In this document: in pieces, positions 26,265 to 35,093 of the stretch
Layout of the letters: each line of letters opens with the position of its first letter
How positions within the stretch are numbered: the first letter of the stretch is position 1
NCBI GenBank assembly: GCA_025738555.1
Contig: JAOVFP010000003.1
Span: 3,782,001-3,846,000 of the forward strand
Source: Cyathus striatus
Taxonomy: Eukaryota > Basidiomycota > Agaricomycetes > Agaricales > Nidulariaceae
Direction of reading: 5' to 3'
Length of the DNA stretch: 64,000 bases
Notes under the pieces: generated by a model
The model's database searches: none
The model's input: only the letters and a program-made list of their open reading frames with translations
What the model was told of the DNA's origin: nothing
Position numbers and translations under genes: made by a program

Positions 26265-27230
26265 AGTAATAGCAATACATAAGGGAAAAGCATACATAAT
26301 ACTATTAATAATAATAGAAAGTATAAAGTAATGAGCACTTATGAGTATACATAATATTAATACAATAGTAATAGGAAACATAAATTAATGAGTACTTATG
26401 AGTACACATTATACCATTAAATAATAATAAAAAGCATTACAGTAATAATAGAGAACATAAAGTAATGAATACTTATGAGTACACATACTAGTATTACAAT
26501 AATAATATGAAACACAATGTAATGAGTACTTATGAGTATGCATATTACTATTACAATAACAATATAAAACATAATGTAATGAGTACTAATGAGTACACAT
26601 ACTAGTATTACAATAATAATATGAAACACAATGTAATAAGTACTTATGAGTATGCATATTACTATTACAATAAAAATATAAAACATAATGTAATGAGTAC
26701 TTATGAGTACACATAATAGTATTACAATAACAATAGGAAACATAATGTAATGAGTACTTATGAGTATGCATATTACTATTACAATAACAATAGGAAACAC
26801 AATGTAATGAGTACTTATGAGTATGCATAATAGTATTACAACAACAATAGAAAACATAATGTAATGAGTACTTATGAGTATGCATTATAGTATTACAATA
26901 ATAATAGAAAACATAAAGTAATGAGTACTTATGAGTACACATAATAGTATTACAATAACAATAGGAAATATAAAGTAATGAGTACTTATGAGTACACATA
27001 ATAGCATTACAATAACAATAAGGAATATAAAGTAATGAGTACTTATGAGTACACATAATAGTATTACAATAACAATAGGAAACATAATGTAATGAGTACT
27101 TATGAGTATACATAATAGTATTACAATAACAATAGGGAATGTGAAGTAATGAGTACTTATGAGTACACATAATACAATTGTAATAATAGTAAGAAGCACA
27201 AAGTAATGAGTTTTTATGAGTAATCTGTAC
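26265..27230. repeat. Outer tandem array, F1 right arm
   Basis: About 15 units of roughly 58-60 bases around AATGAGTACTTATGAGTACAC. Long open frames here are products of the repeat period and are not genes. Confidence 0.9.
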
Positions 27231-27287
27231 TCATTTAAGCTCGACATTTTATGATATGAAATATCATAAAACATTGAGCTTAAATGA
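27231..27287. repeat. Subterminal hairpin of F1
   Basis: Arms of 27 bases starting TCATTTAAGCTC, with three mismatches and a 3-base loop. E1 has a comparable hairpin (TTTTATGATTG..CAATCATAAA) just inside each end. Confidence 0.8.
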
Positions 27288-27434
27288 TAAATTTGGCTGA
27301 CATGCCTCCAACGTCCAGATCCACATCAGCCCTTCCCAACACTATCAGAGACACACGAGTACCTCCTTGCTTTTGCTGCGCCGTACCTCTCCTCTGGTGC
27401 AATACGGCTCAATACAGAGGTGCTACAGGTAGAA

Positions 27435-27916
27435 TGTTACGATTTTCTTTACTTTCATCTATTTACGTATGTTTTCTTTACATTTCGATGACTTGTTTGG
27501 TATCACCCTTGATACCAAACTCCCTGTTTCTTTACTTACACGATTGTCATTCTATTCTCGACTCATCTCGAGTCATTTACTTTACTTAGTATACTTTCTT
27601 TCTTCTTACTGCGCCGCAGTAATGCGCAGCTGATGAACAACATCTTAACATATTTAGTTACATTCCTACTTATTATTAGTACAATCTCGTTTGTATTTAA
27701 ACGGTAGCAACTTGGGCTGTAGAGCTCAAGCTTCAGCTTAAATCGAACTAGCTTTACTTTGATTCATTCACTTCGCTCGTACTTAAGTCTAAACAACTTA
27801 AGAGCTCGTGAATAGAGACTCGAACACGATATACTGATCTACTCGTTTTTAACTTGTAAATCACGTGACTATCGGACTTGTACGATAAACGTCCCAACCA
27901 GAACTTTATCGTAACA
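27435..27916 (+). repeat. 5' LTR
   Basis: 482 bases, starting TGTTACGATT and ending ATCGTAACA. It looks identical to the 3' LTR. An internal inverted repeat, GGTATCA/TGATACC, lies near 27,500. Confidence 0.95.
27694..27727 (+). promoter_or_regulatory. LTR promoter: TATA box and predicted transcript start
   Basis: TATTTAAA at 27,694-27,701. About 31-33 bases downstream is C27,727, the first base of the 13-mer complementary to the primer-binding site. In self-priming elements the transcript begins with that sequence, so the spacing supports a start at or near 27,727. The U3/R boundary would lie here. Confidence 0.6.
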
Positions 27917-27917
27917 A

Positions 27918-27930
27918 AAGCTGAAGCTTG
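27918..27930 (+). other. Primer-binding site, self-priming type
   Basis: AAGCTGAAGCTTG lies one base after the 5' LTR. It is the exact reverse complement of CAAGCTTCAGCTT at 27,727-27,739, the predicted 5' end of the element RNA. This is the arrangement known from Tf1 of fission yeast, where the RNA 5' end folds back as primer. A tRNA primer was not tested against a tRNA set. Confidence 0.65.
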
Positions 27931-28410
27931 CCGACTGCTCGCACTACTCAGTGCAGCACCCCGACACATCAAACAGAAACAACGACAACTCCCTGGAGAT
28001 TTAAAGCTCCAGAAAGTTCTGACTCAGAAGGCGAAGAGAAACCGGAGTCCCAACCAGAAGGACTTGTACGGACCTCGTCACAAGAGGGAGGAAGCTTTAA
28101 CCCCTTTGCGTCCATCGCTAGCTCGAGCAAACCTATTGGGAAACGAGTAGCTGATACCACTTCGAAACCAACACGACCAAGATCACAGATTCCCACACCC
28201 AGACAGTTCTTTTCAAAAGAACCGACACCGACGCAACGGAACCCTACCCAACAGATTCCAGAAACTTCACTAGCTCAAGAACTAGTTGAACACCTGAAAA
28301 GAAACCAACCACCTGATAACGACGAATACGTTACAGCAGACGAAGGATATCCCCCACTTCCCAGATCAACAACTCCTTCCACAATTTCCGACCACGAATC
28401 AGACGCTAGC

Positions 28411-29340
28411 ATGTCTAGCACAGACACATCAGCACCCAAGGTCAACGACAAAGAATTGAGGTTAAACCCTCCCGCCATTTTCGAAGGAGACAAGAAGAAA
28501 TCCAAGAAATGGCTCCGAGACGTCGAATCATACTTTTTGATAAACGACAAAATCTATGATACAGATGCAAAGAAAATAATGTATGCTATGTCATACATAG
28601 GAGGAGGAATTGCTGGCAATTGGAAGGAAAAGAAACAGAACGAAATGTTCAAAGAAGAAACACCGAAACCAGGAACCTGGAAGGCCTTCAAAGAAGACTT
28701 CAAAAAAAACTTTGACCCCGTTGATGAAAAAGACGAAGCCTTTCATAAACTTCAGAACTTAACCCAAGGAAAAGGAACGGCCGATGAATACATCACCGAA
28801 TTTGAAATACTCGTCAGCCATATAGAAGGACTCGACGACTACACAAAGATGGATCTCTTTAAAGCAGGTCTTAACCGACCTCTTCTCCAGAGTATCCACA
28901 CTCAGAAAGAAATCCCTGACACCATTGCAAAATGGCAGGATGACGCCAGGAAATTCGACCGGAACTACAGACAAATCCAGCAATATAATAAAACTGGACG
29001 AAGAGGGTATTTTGCTCCCAGACCAAAAACCACCACTCGAGACCCAAACGCCATGGACGTAGATCACATGGAGATAAACCGATTAGATGCAAAAACACGA
29101 GGAGAATATTTGCAGGCTGGGAAATGTTTTATTTGTGGAACCAAGGGCCATATGGCCCGGCAATGTCCAAACCGAAACAAGGAAACTTCCCCCCGCACTA
29201 ACAACAAAAATAACAATCCCTTCATCAAAAAGATAACTGGGAAAGAACTTGCCGAAGAAATGAGACTCCGAGTTGCAGATCTCCCAGGAGCCGAACAAAT
29301 AGAATACTTCGAAAGTATCAACAAGATGGGTTTTCAATAA
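28411..29340 (+). CDS. gag: Gag (capsid and nucleocapsid) of the Ty3 element
   Basis: Structural protein of the virus-like particle. ATG 28,411 is the first ATG after the predicted transcript start, giving 309 residues. The frame is open 162 codons further upstream, to a TGA at 27,922, but without any ATG. A Retrotrans_gag-type capsid core runs from KWLRDVESYFL to about ARKFDRNYRQI. A zinc knuckle CFICGTKGHMARQC (C-x2-C-x4-H-x4-C) sits near the C-terminus. The stop is TAA at 29,338-29,340. The heptamer GGGTTTT at 29,328-29,334 would shift ribosomes into the pol frame. If the upstream frame is translated from a non-ATG codon, Gag would be about 470 residues. Confidence 0.85.
   Translation: MSSTDTSAPKVNDKELRLNPPAIFEGDKKKSKKWLRDVESYFLINDKIYDTDAKKIMYAMSYIGGGIAGNWKEKKQNEMFKEETPKPGTWKAFKEDFKKNFDPVDEKDEAFHKLQNLTQGKGTADEYITEFEILVSHIEGLDDYTKMDLFKAGLNRPLLQSIHTQKEIPDTIAKWQDDARKFDRNYRQIQQYNKTGRRGYFAPRPKTTTRDPNAMDVDHMEINRLDAKTRGEYLQAGKCFICGTKGHMARQCPNRNKETSPRTNNKNNNPFIKKITGKELAEEMRLRVADLPGAEQIEYFESINKMGFQ
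29328..29334 (+). promoter_or_regulatory. Candidate -1 ribosomal slippery heptamer
   Basis: G GGT TTT, read in the gag frame, fits the X XXY YYZ rule. It lies two codons before the gag stop. The -1 frame is open from here through the pol ATG at 29,418 and to the pol end, so a shift gives a continuous Gag-Pol. Confidence 0.55.
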
Positions 29341-32300
29341 GGAGGACTATTAATCCCACTGTAGGACCTCCTATTCTACTTTCCAATGTAATTATAGCTG
29401 ATATTGAACGAAATACTATGCGAGTTCCTGTTACATTAGGAAACGTGGGATCAGTTCCAGCCTTGATCGATTCAGGGGCTGGAGGAAACTTTATGAGTCG
29501 AGCAACTGCGAAGAAATTCAATCTTACCCCGCAACCTCTGGAAAAACTAACACCGGTATACAACGCAGACGGAACTCTCAACAAGAAAGGATATATTTCA
29601 CACTATGTCGACGACAAAGTAAAAGTAGGAACAGCCACTATTCCTACTCGATTTTACCTTTCTGGATTAGGGAACGAATCCATTATCATGGGCTACCCTT
29701 TCTTGGAACAAACAAACCCCCAAATAAACTGGAAAGAAGGAACCCTGAAAATTGATCAGATGCGGCTGGACAGGCAATTTATTAAAAAATTCGCACAATC
29801 AATGACAATTGCTCGAATGAAAATGATAAAACCCACCATGGAAACAATACGAACAAAACACTCGACCTCTATAGAAGAAATACCAGATGAATCGGAGAAT
29901 GAGCAAATGGAAATGCTCCCTCAAGATTACAGGTATTCTCTCGAGGATACAAGAATCCTTGATGAGAAGATGATAGAAATACCGGACTTACCATTGCAGG
30001 ATAACTGGAATCCAATTGAAATATACTGGATGCAAATAAATGACGCCGAAGATAAAGATCTTGAAGAAATGACTGCAGAAAGCATTCATTTACGAACTTT
30101 CTTAACAGAAATTGAAGATCCCCTTCTCACGGAACATGGACTAGGCACGTCTTTTGAAACGGAGGAACTATTATTTGAGAAATATGGAATTCCTATCAGA
30201 GTAAAACAGACTATCTCACAACGACTATCTTACGAACCTGAAAAAATCAAGAAAACCTTTGAACAAATGGTACCAAAACACCTTCAGGACTATAAAGACG
30301 TATTCGACAAGGACACCTCTGAAGAATTCCCACCTTCTCGACCATGGGATCATCGTATTCTAATGAAAAAGGATTTCTTACCCCGGAAAAGTAAGGTATA
30401 CCCTCTCAGCATTCGCGAAGAAAAGGCAATGAACGAATTCGTGGATGATAACCTTCGAAAAGGATATATCGAAGAAGTTCTACCAGACTCGACGGATGCT
30501 GAAAACACTGCTGGATTCTTCTTTGTAGGGAAAAAGGACACAGATGACATGAGGCCATGCCAGGACTATCGCTACCTGAACAACGGAACTATCAAAGATC
30601 GTTACCCTCTACCTCATATTAAACAACTTATTGAGGACCTTAAGGGCGCTGATCTGTTCACTAAAATGGATCTCCGAGGGGCATATAATAAAGTTCAGAT
30701 TGTCCCAGAAGATAGGTCAAAAGCTGCCTTTGTCACAAAAAGGGGCATTTTTAGACCAACTGTCATGTTCTTTGGGCTATGCAATTCACCGGCAACTTTC
30801 ATGCGAATGATCAATCATCTACTCGAAGACTACATCGCACGAGGACTCGTCCGAGTATACCTAGATGACATTCTTATCTTTACAAAGAATGACCTCAAAC
30901 TTCACCGGCAGATTACTAGGGAAATCTTACAAATATTGCGTGATAATGGTCTATTTGCAAAACCCGAAAAATGTTCTTTTGAAGTAACAGAAGTCGATTA
31001 CCTTGGAATGATCATCACACCAAATAACATTGCCATGGACCCAAAGAAACTTGCCGGAATAGCAGACTGGCCTGCCCCCACCAAAATTAAGGAAATACAA
31101 TCGTTTGCAGGATTCTGTAACTTTTATCGCCAATTTATCCCCTGCTATAGCAAAAGAATAGAACCTATTCTTAAGCTAACCAGGAACACCGAACCATGGA
31201 ACTGGGGAACAGAACAACAACTTGCCTTTGACGACCTTAAGGAAGCCTTCTTAAAGGAACCAATTCTCAGGATACCCGATCCTGAGAAACCTTTTACTAT
31301 GTTAGTCGATGCATCAGACTATGCCACCGGAGCAGTCCTTAAACAAGAAGACGAAAATGGATTCTGGAAACCATGTGGATATATATCCCATATGTTCACA
31401 GCAACTGAAAGGAACTACCAAATTTACGACAAAGAACTATATGCAATCGTCCACGGTTTCAAAGCATGGCGACACTTACTTGAAGGACACCCAAACAAGA
31501 TAGTTGTATTTTCTGATCATGAAAATCTAAAATACTACCGAGAACCTCAGAAAGTCACCAGACGTCAAGCCCGATGGTCTCTTTTCCTTTCAGACTTCGA
31601 TATCAACATGCAACATATACAAGGAAAAAAGAACCTCGAAGCCGACATGATTTCACGACGACCTGATTTAACACCTGCCAAGGAACATGAAAACAATGGT
31701 CTGATAGTTTTACCCGACCATTGGTTCATCAACACTATAGACATAATACATGACAATTGGTTTGCTCACGTTCTAGACGCCGACTTACAAATCAATCTAA
31801 TATCTACGGAACTTAAAGATTGGGTTGTCAACCAAACAGAACAAGATATCTTGGCTCAAAAAATAGTTACCGCCATAGAAGCCAAAGACATCCCTCCTAT
31901 TCGCTCTTCCCTGGATGACTGGCGAATTGAAAGTGGACTAATCCTTTTCAGGGACCGAGTATATGTCCCCGAAGACAAAGAATTACGACGAAGTATTGTG
32001 GCCTTAAAACATGACAGTCTACCTGCTGGACACCATGGACGCAGTTCCACGGAAAAAGAAGTCAAAAAGGAATACTGGTGGCCTGGAATGGGAGTCTTCG
32101 TTAAACAATACGTCACAGGATGTGCCACCTGTCAACAAATGGCCTATGATCGAAGGCCAAAACCACCAATTAATCCAATACCTATACCCGAAACTACACG
32201 ACCATTTTCTCAAGTATCAATGGATTTCATTACTGATTTGCCTAAATCCGAGGGATTCGATGCAATCATGGTCGTGGTCGACCATGGGTCTACTAAGGGG

Positions 32301-33281
32301 GTAATTTTCGAACCTTGCATCATGAAAGGACTTAATGCGGAAAGAACAGCAACCCTAATCCGAAAGACACTTTACAGACGATACAGCCACCCTAACGCCA
32401 TCATTTCTGACCGAGACCCACGATTCGTAGCAGAAGTATTCCAAGCAATACTTCACTTTCACAAAATCAAATGGAAAGGATCCACTGCCTATCATCCCCA
32501 AACCGATGGACAAACAGAAAGGATGAACCAAGAAATCGAGACCTATCTACGATGTTTTTGCAGTGCTAGACAACATGAATGGGCAAATCACATTCCAGAA
32601 GCAGAAATCTCACGAAACGCTCAAGTCAACTCGGTCACACAAAGATCCCCTTTCTATTTATTGCACGGATACGAACCGATCATCACTCCCACTGTGAGAG
32701 ACACTACTTATGTCAAAGAAGCAGAAATCAGAATAGACGATATGGCGGAAGCACGAAAAGAGGCACAAGCACTTATTCAAATTGCTCAACAGAAAACTCG
32801 TGAAGCACAGAAGCGAGGATTCGCAAAATACGAAGTTGGAGATATGGTGTGGCTCGACACAAAAAACTTGTCCATTTCTTACCCTTCTAGAAAAATGGCA
32901 CCGAGACGTGAAGGACCTTTCAAAATCATTGAGAAACTGGCGCCCTATACATACAAATTAGAACTCCCAGAACAATGGACCATTCACCCTGTTTTTAACA
33001 CGGTCCTTCTCATGCCATACGTCGAAACTTCTGTTCATGGGGAAAATTTCCTAGAACCACCACCGGATTTAATTGAAGCCGAACCCGAGTGGGAAATCGA
33101 AGCTATTGTGGGACACAAAATACCAAAGAAACGAAAAAACCAACGCACTGAACCAGTCATGCGATACAAGATCCGATGGAAGGGATATTCTTCAGCAAAA
33201 GATGAATGGGTACACGAAGAATACTTGAGCAATGCTCAGGAACTATTGAAAGACTATAAGAAGAAGGCTAATCTAAACTGA
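29328..33281 (+). CDS. pol: Pol polyprotein: protease, RT, RNase H, integrase, chromodomain
   Basis: Replication and integration enzymes. The first in-frame ATG is 29,418 (1287 residues from there); the frame is open from the slippery site. Residues are numbered from that ATG. Aspartic protease LIDSGAGGNF has Asp18. The RT active site YLDD is at 481-484. RNase H spans LVDASDYATGAVL to KIVVFSDHENLKYY. The integrase HHCC finger reads HHGRSSTEKEV..CATCQQ. The DDE triad is Asp936, Asp998 and Glu1034, the last spaced D-35-E. A GPF-type module follows (GPFKIIEKLAPYTYKLEL). The chromodomain covers about the last 65 residues (WEIEAIVGHKI..RYKIRWKGYSSAKDEWV). Chromodomains of this class bind methylated histone H3 and steer integration to heterochromatin. 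No lesion was seen. Confidence 0.95.
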   Translation, partial: GFSIRRTINPTVGPPILLSNVIIADIERNTMRVPVTLGNVGSVPALIDSGAGGNFMSRATAKKFNLTPQPLEKLTPVYNADGTLNKKGYISHYVDDKVKVGTATIPTRFYLSGLGNESIIMGYPFLEQTNPQINWKEGTLKIDQMRLDRQFIKKFAQSMTIARMKMIKPTMETIRTKHSTSIEEIPDESENEQMEMLPQDYRYSLEDTRILDEKMIEIPDLPLQDNWNPIEIYWMQINDAEDKDLEEMTAESIHLRTFLTEIEDPLLTEHGLGTSFETEELLFEKYGIPIRVKQTISQRLSYEPEKIKKTFEQMVPKHLQDYKDVFDKDTSEEFPPSRPWDHRILMKKDFLPRKSKVYPLSIREEKAMNEFVDDNLRKGYIEEVLPDSTDAENTAGFFFVGKKDTDDMRPCQDYRYLNNGTIKDRYPLPHIKQLIEDLKGADLFTKMDLRGAYNKVQIVPEDRSKAAFVTKRGIFRPTVMFFGLCNSPATFMRMINHLLEDYIARGLVRVYLDDILIFTKNDLKLHRQITREILQILRDNGLFAKPEKCSFEVTEVDYLGMIITPNNIAMDPKKLAGIADWPAPTKIKEIQSFAGFCNFYRQFIPCYSKRIEPILKLTRNTEPWNWGTEQQLAFDDLKEAFLKEPILRIPDPEKPFTMLVDASDYATGAVLKQEDENGFWKPCGYISHMFTATERNYQIYDKELYAIVHGFKAWRHLLEGHPNKIVVFSDHENLKYYREPQKVTRRQARWSLFLSDFDINMQHIQGKKNLEADMISRRPDLTPAKEHENNGLIVLPDHWFINTIDIIHDNWFAHVLDADLQINLISTELKDWVVNQTEQDILAQKIVTAIEAKDIPPIRSSLDDWRIESGLILFRDRVYVPEDKELRRSIVALKHDSLPAGHHGRSSTEKEVKKEYWWPGMGVFVKQYVTGCATCQQMAYDRRPKPPINPIPIPETTRPFSQVSMDFITDLPKSEGFDAIMVVVDHGSTKGVIFEPCIMKGLNAERTATLIRKTLYRRYSHPNAIISDRDPRFVAEVFQAILHFHKIKWKGSTAYHPQTDGQTERMNQEIETYLRCFCSARQHEWANHIPEAEISRNAQVNSVTQRSPFYLLHGYEPIITPTVRDTTYVKEAEIRIDDMAEARKEAQALIQIAQQKTREAQKRGFAKYEVGDMVWLDTKNLSISYPSRKMAPRREGPFKIIEKLAPYTYKLELPEQWTIHPVFNTVLLMPYVETSVHGENFLEPPPDLIEAEPEWEIEAIVGHKIPKKRKNQRTEPVMRYKIRWKGYSSAKDEWVHEEYLSNAQELLKDYKKKANLN

Positions 33282-33336
33282 ATCGACAGTTTATTACAAA
33301 CTGCCAACGATTTACCAGTCGTATCCTTCTTCACAA

Positions 33337-34566
33337 ATGTCTTCCAACAACGTCTCTTCTTCCACTGGCTCCCTCCCTTCTACCGAAAACGCTCGCCCCA
33401 CCTTCATTCACTCTACCGAACCACTTATGCTTCCCCCTCTTATCGCTAACATCAACTATCGACACTCTCTATTCGAACGACCTACCGCACCCCTCGAACT
33501 TATTAATGAATATCGCGATGCCTTACAAAACGTACCAGAACATCAAGTCACCTCGACTCGAAACTTCCTCTCCGATCTTCCCAATGGAAATGCCTTAGTC
33601 ACTCAGTACGACATCTTCAGAGAGGCAATAGAAATGGAAAACGCCTGTAGGAGGAATCAGGTTAACGCCATTCAGGGAATGTTTGATGCTGGGTTACACC
33701 GCGCTACCGAAGTAGCACAATTCTTAGACGCACCGGGTACCTCTAGTCCTTCTCTTGCTCACCAACGACTCGCACTAATTCGCCGAAGCGACTCCACTCA
33801 CGGTAGCAGCAGTAAGAGAACCGAGGACGATCAGCCGAACGGCGAACTTGGAGTCCGTCGTATTGGAGGCAGTTTCTACCTCCATCCACAATCTCAACCT
33901 CTCCGAGAACGTCCCACCGCCGAACAGCGCGGAAGCATCCGAACCGGAACCCCCCTCCCGACCTGCGACACCCTGGCGCCCCTTATCACCACCACCAGCA
34001 ACACTCTACCCAACGAGTGCCCTCCCATCACGAAGTCCGTCTCCAACTCCGATCAACACTGTTTCCTCTGCGGAAGCGCGACACACGTTAAGAAGGACTG
34101 CCCAGACTATCGGTGCAACCGCTGTTATCGAAACGCCCCCGGGCACACCGCCCCAGCTTGTCCCCATCACTTCGCTCCACGACGACCACACCCCGCCACG
34201 AAGAGACACCCCCTTACCACCATATACTCCCGAACGAAGAAGCGCGTGGAGACAGATTCTCGGTCCATCAGCCCAGATCCCTGCGGAAAGGACGGCTGTG
34301 CCTCACACTACAAGGGATTCTGCTACACCGAACGACGGAACAAGATACCGGGGCAGGGGGAGTCGAAGGATGGGAAGGGGTTCCGCTCCCACAGGGAGGA
34401 ACGACAGGAGAGAGAGAGAGGCAGGAGGGTCAAATCAGAGAAGTACTACTTCTGTGGAATTCGACCCAACGGTAAGTCGGGGGAACAGGCATGGGAGGAA
34501 CACCTCCTCAAGACGGAGGATCCAGACGACTACGACGTCCTCGGGGACTTCTATCCGGGCAACTGA
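33337..34566 (+). CDS. Extra ORF after pol, two CCHC zinc knuckles
   Basis: ATG 33,337, 55 bases after the pol stop, 409 residues, TGA at 34,564. The N-terminal half is Ser/Pro-rich with a helical stretch (EYRDALQNVPEHQVTSTRNF; REAIEMENACRRNQVNAIQG). The centre has two adjacent knuckles: CFLCGSATHVKKDC (C-x2-C-x4-H-x4-C) and CNRCYRNAPGHTAPAC (C-x2-C-x6-H-x4-C). The C-terminal third is basic with an Arg/Glu-rich run. There is no signal peptide or membrane segment, so it is not env-like. Nucleic-acid binding is likely from the knuckles; the role in the element cycle is unknown. How it is expressed downstream of pol (splicing, re-initiation or subgenomic RNA) is not visible. Confidence 0.75.
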   Translation: MSSNNVSSSTGSLPSTENARPTFIHSTEPLMLPPLIANINYRHSLFERPTAPLELINEYRDALQNVPEHQVTSTRNFLSDLPNGNALVTQYDIFREAIEMENACRRNQVNAIQGMFDAGLHRATEVAQFLDAPGTSSPSLAHQRLALIRRSDSTHGSSSKRTEDDQPNGELGVRRIGGSFYLHPQSQPLRERPTAEQRGSIRTGTPLPTCDTLAPLITTTSNTLPNECPPITKSVSNSDQHCFLCGSATHVKKDCPDYRCNRCYRNAPGHTAPACPHHFAPRRPHPATKRHPLTTIYSRTKKRVETDSRSISPDPCGKDGCASHYKGFCYTERRNKIPGQGESKDGKGFRSHREERQERERGRRVKSEKYYFCGIRPNGKSGEQAWEEHLLKTEDPDDYDVLGDFYPGN

Positions 34567-34601
34567 TATTAGTGAAGTTACGGTGAACTTCACGCTTTAA
34601 T

Positions 34602-34608
34602 GAAGGGG
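34602..34608 (+). other. Polypurine tract candidate
   Basis: GAAGGGG lies just upstream of the 3' LTR, separated by TAA. It is short but the only purine run at the expected place for second-strand priming. Confidence 0.5.
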
Positions 34609-34611
34609 TAA

Positions 34612-35093
34612 TGTTACGATTTTCTTTACTTTCATCTATTTACGTATGTTTTCTTTACATTTCGATGACTTGTTTGGTATCACCCTTGATACCAAACTCC
34701 CTGTTTCTTTACTTACACGATTGTCATTCTATTCTCGACTCATCTCGAGTCATTTACTTTACTTAGTATACTTTCTTTCTTCTTACTGCGCCGCAGTAAT
34801 GCGCAGCTGATGAACAACATCTTAACATATTTAGTTACATTCCTACTTATTATTAGTACAATCTCGTTTGTATTTAAACGGTAGCAACTTGGGCTGTAGA
34901 GCTCAAGCTTCAGCTTAAATCGAACTAGCTTTACTTTGATTCATTCACTTCGCTCGTACTTAAGTCTAAACAACTTAAGAGCTCGTGAATAGAGACTCGA
35001 ACACGATATACTGATCTACTCGTTTTTAACTTGTAAATCACGTGACTATCGGACTTGTACGATAAACGTCCCAACCAGAACTTTATCGTAACA
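34612..35093 (+). repeat. 3' LTR
   Basis: 482 bases, identical by eye to the 5' LTR. It is followed by the second copy of the TAGAA duplication. Confidence 0.95.

Larger units (their letters stand above)
22211..27302. mobile_element. Fold-back element F1 (family of E1), split by an LTR
   Basis: Two long inverted arms: left 22,211-23,100; right in two parts, 24,330-24,473 and 25,849-27,302. The arms carry CATAAGTACTCATTA-type arrays outside and TGTCACG/CGTGACA arrays inside. The right end reads, inverted, TGTCAGCCAAATTTATCA, followed by a hairpin around TTTTATGATAT, like the end of E1. The left end is missing where N2 abuts. The unique core (23,230-24,320) matches the E1 core in inverted orientation (for example AGCAATGTAATTCAG and TGTGGAATCACAT) and holds only short coding scraps. 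Confidence 0.7.
27435..35093 (+). mobile_element. Complete Ty3/Gypsy chromodomain LTR retrotransposon
   Basis: 7.66 kb with two 482-base LTRs that look identical by eye, a 5-base target duplication TAGAA (27,430-27,434 and 35,094-35,098), LTR ends TGTTACGA/TCGTAACA, gag, pol with the order PR-RT-RH-IN-chromodomain, an extra ORF and a short purine tract. The order RT-RH-IN and the C-terminal chromodomain place it in the chromoviruses. All principal frames are open, and CpG is abundant, unlike the older elements around it. It is the most recent insertion in the window and could be active. Confidence 0.95.
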
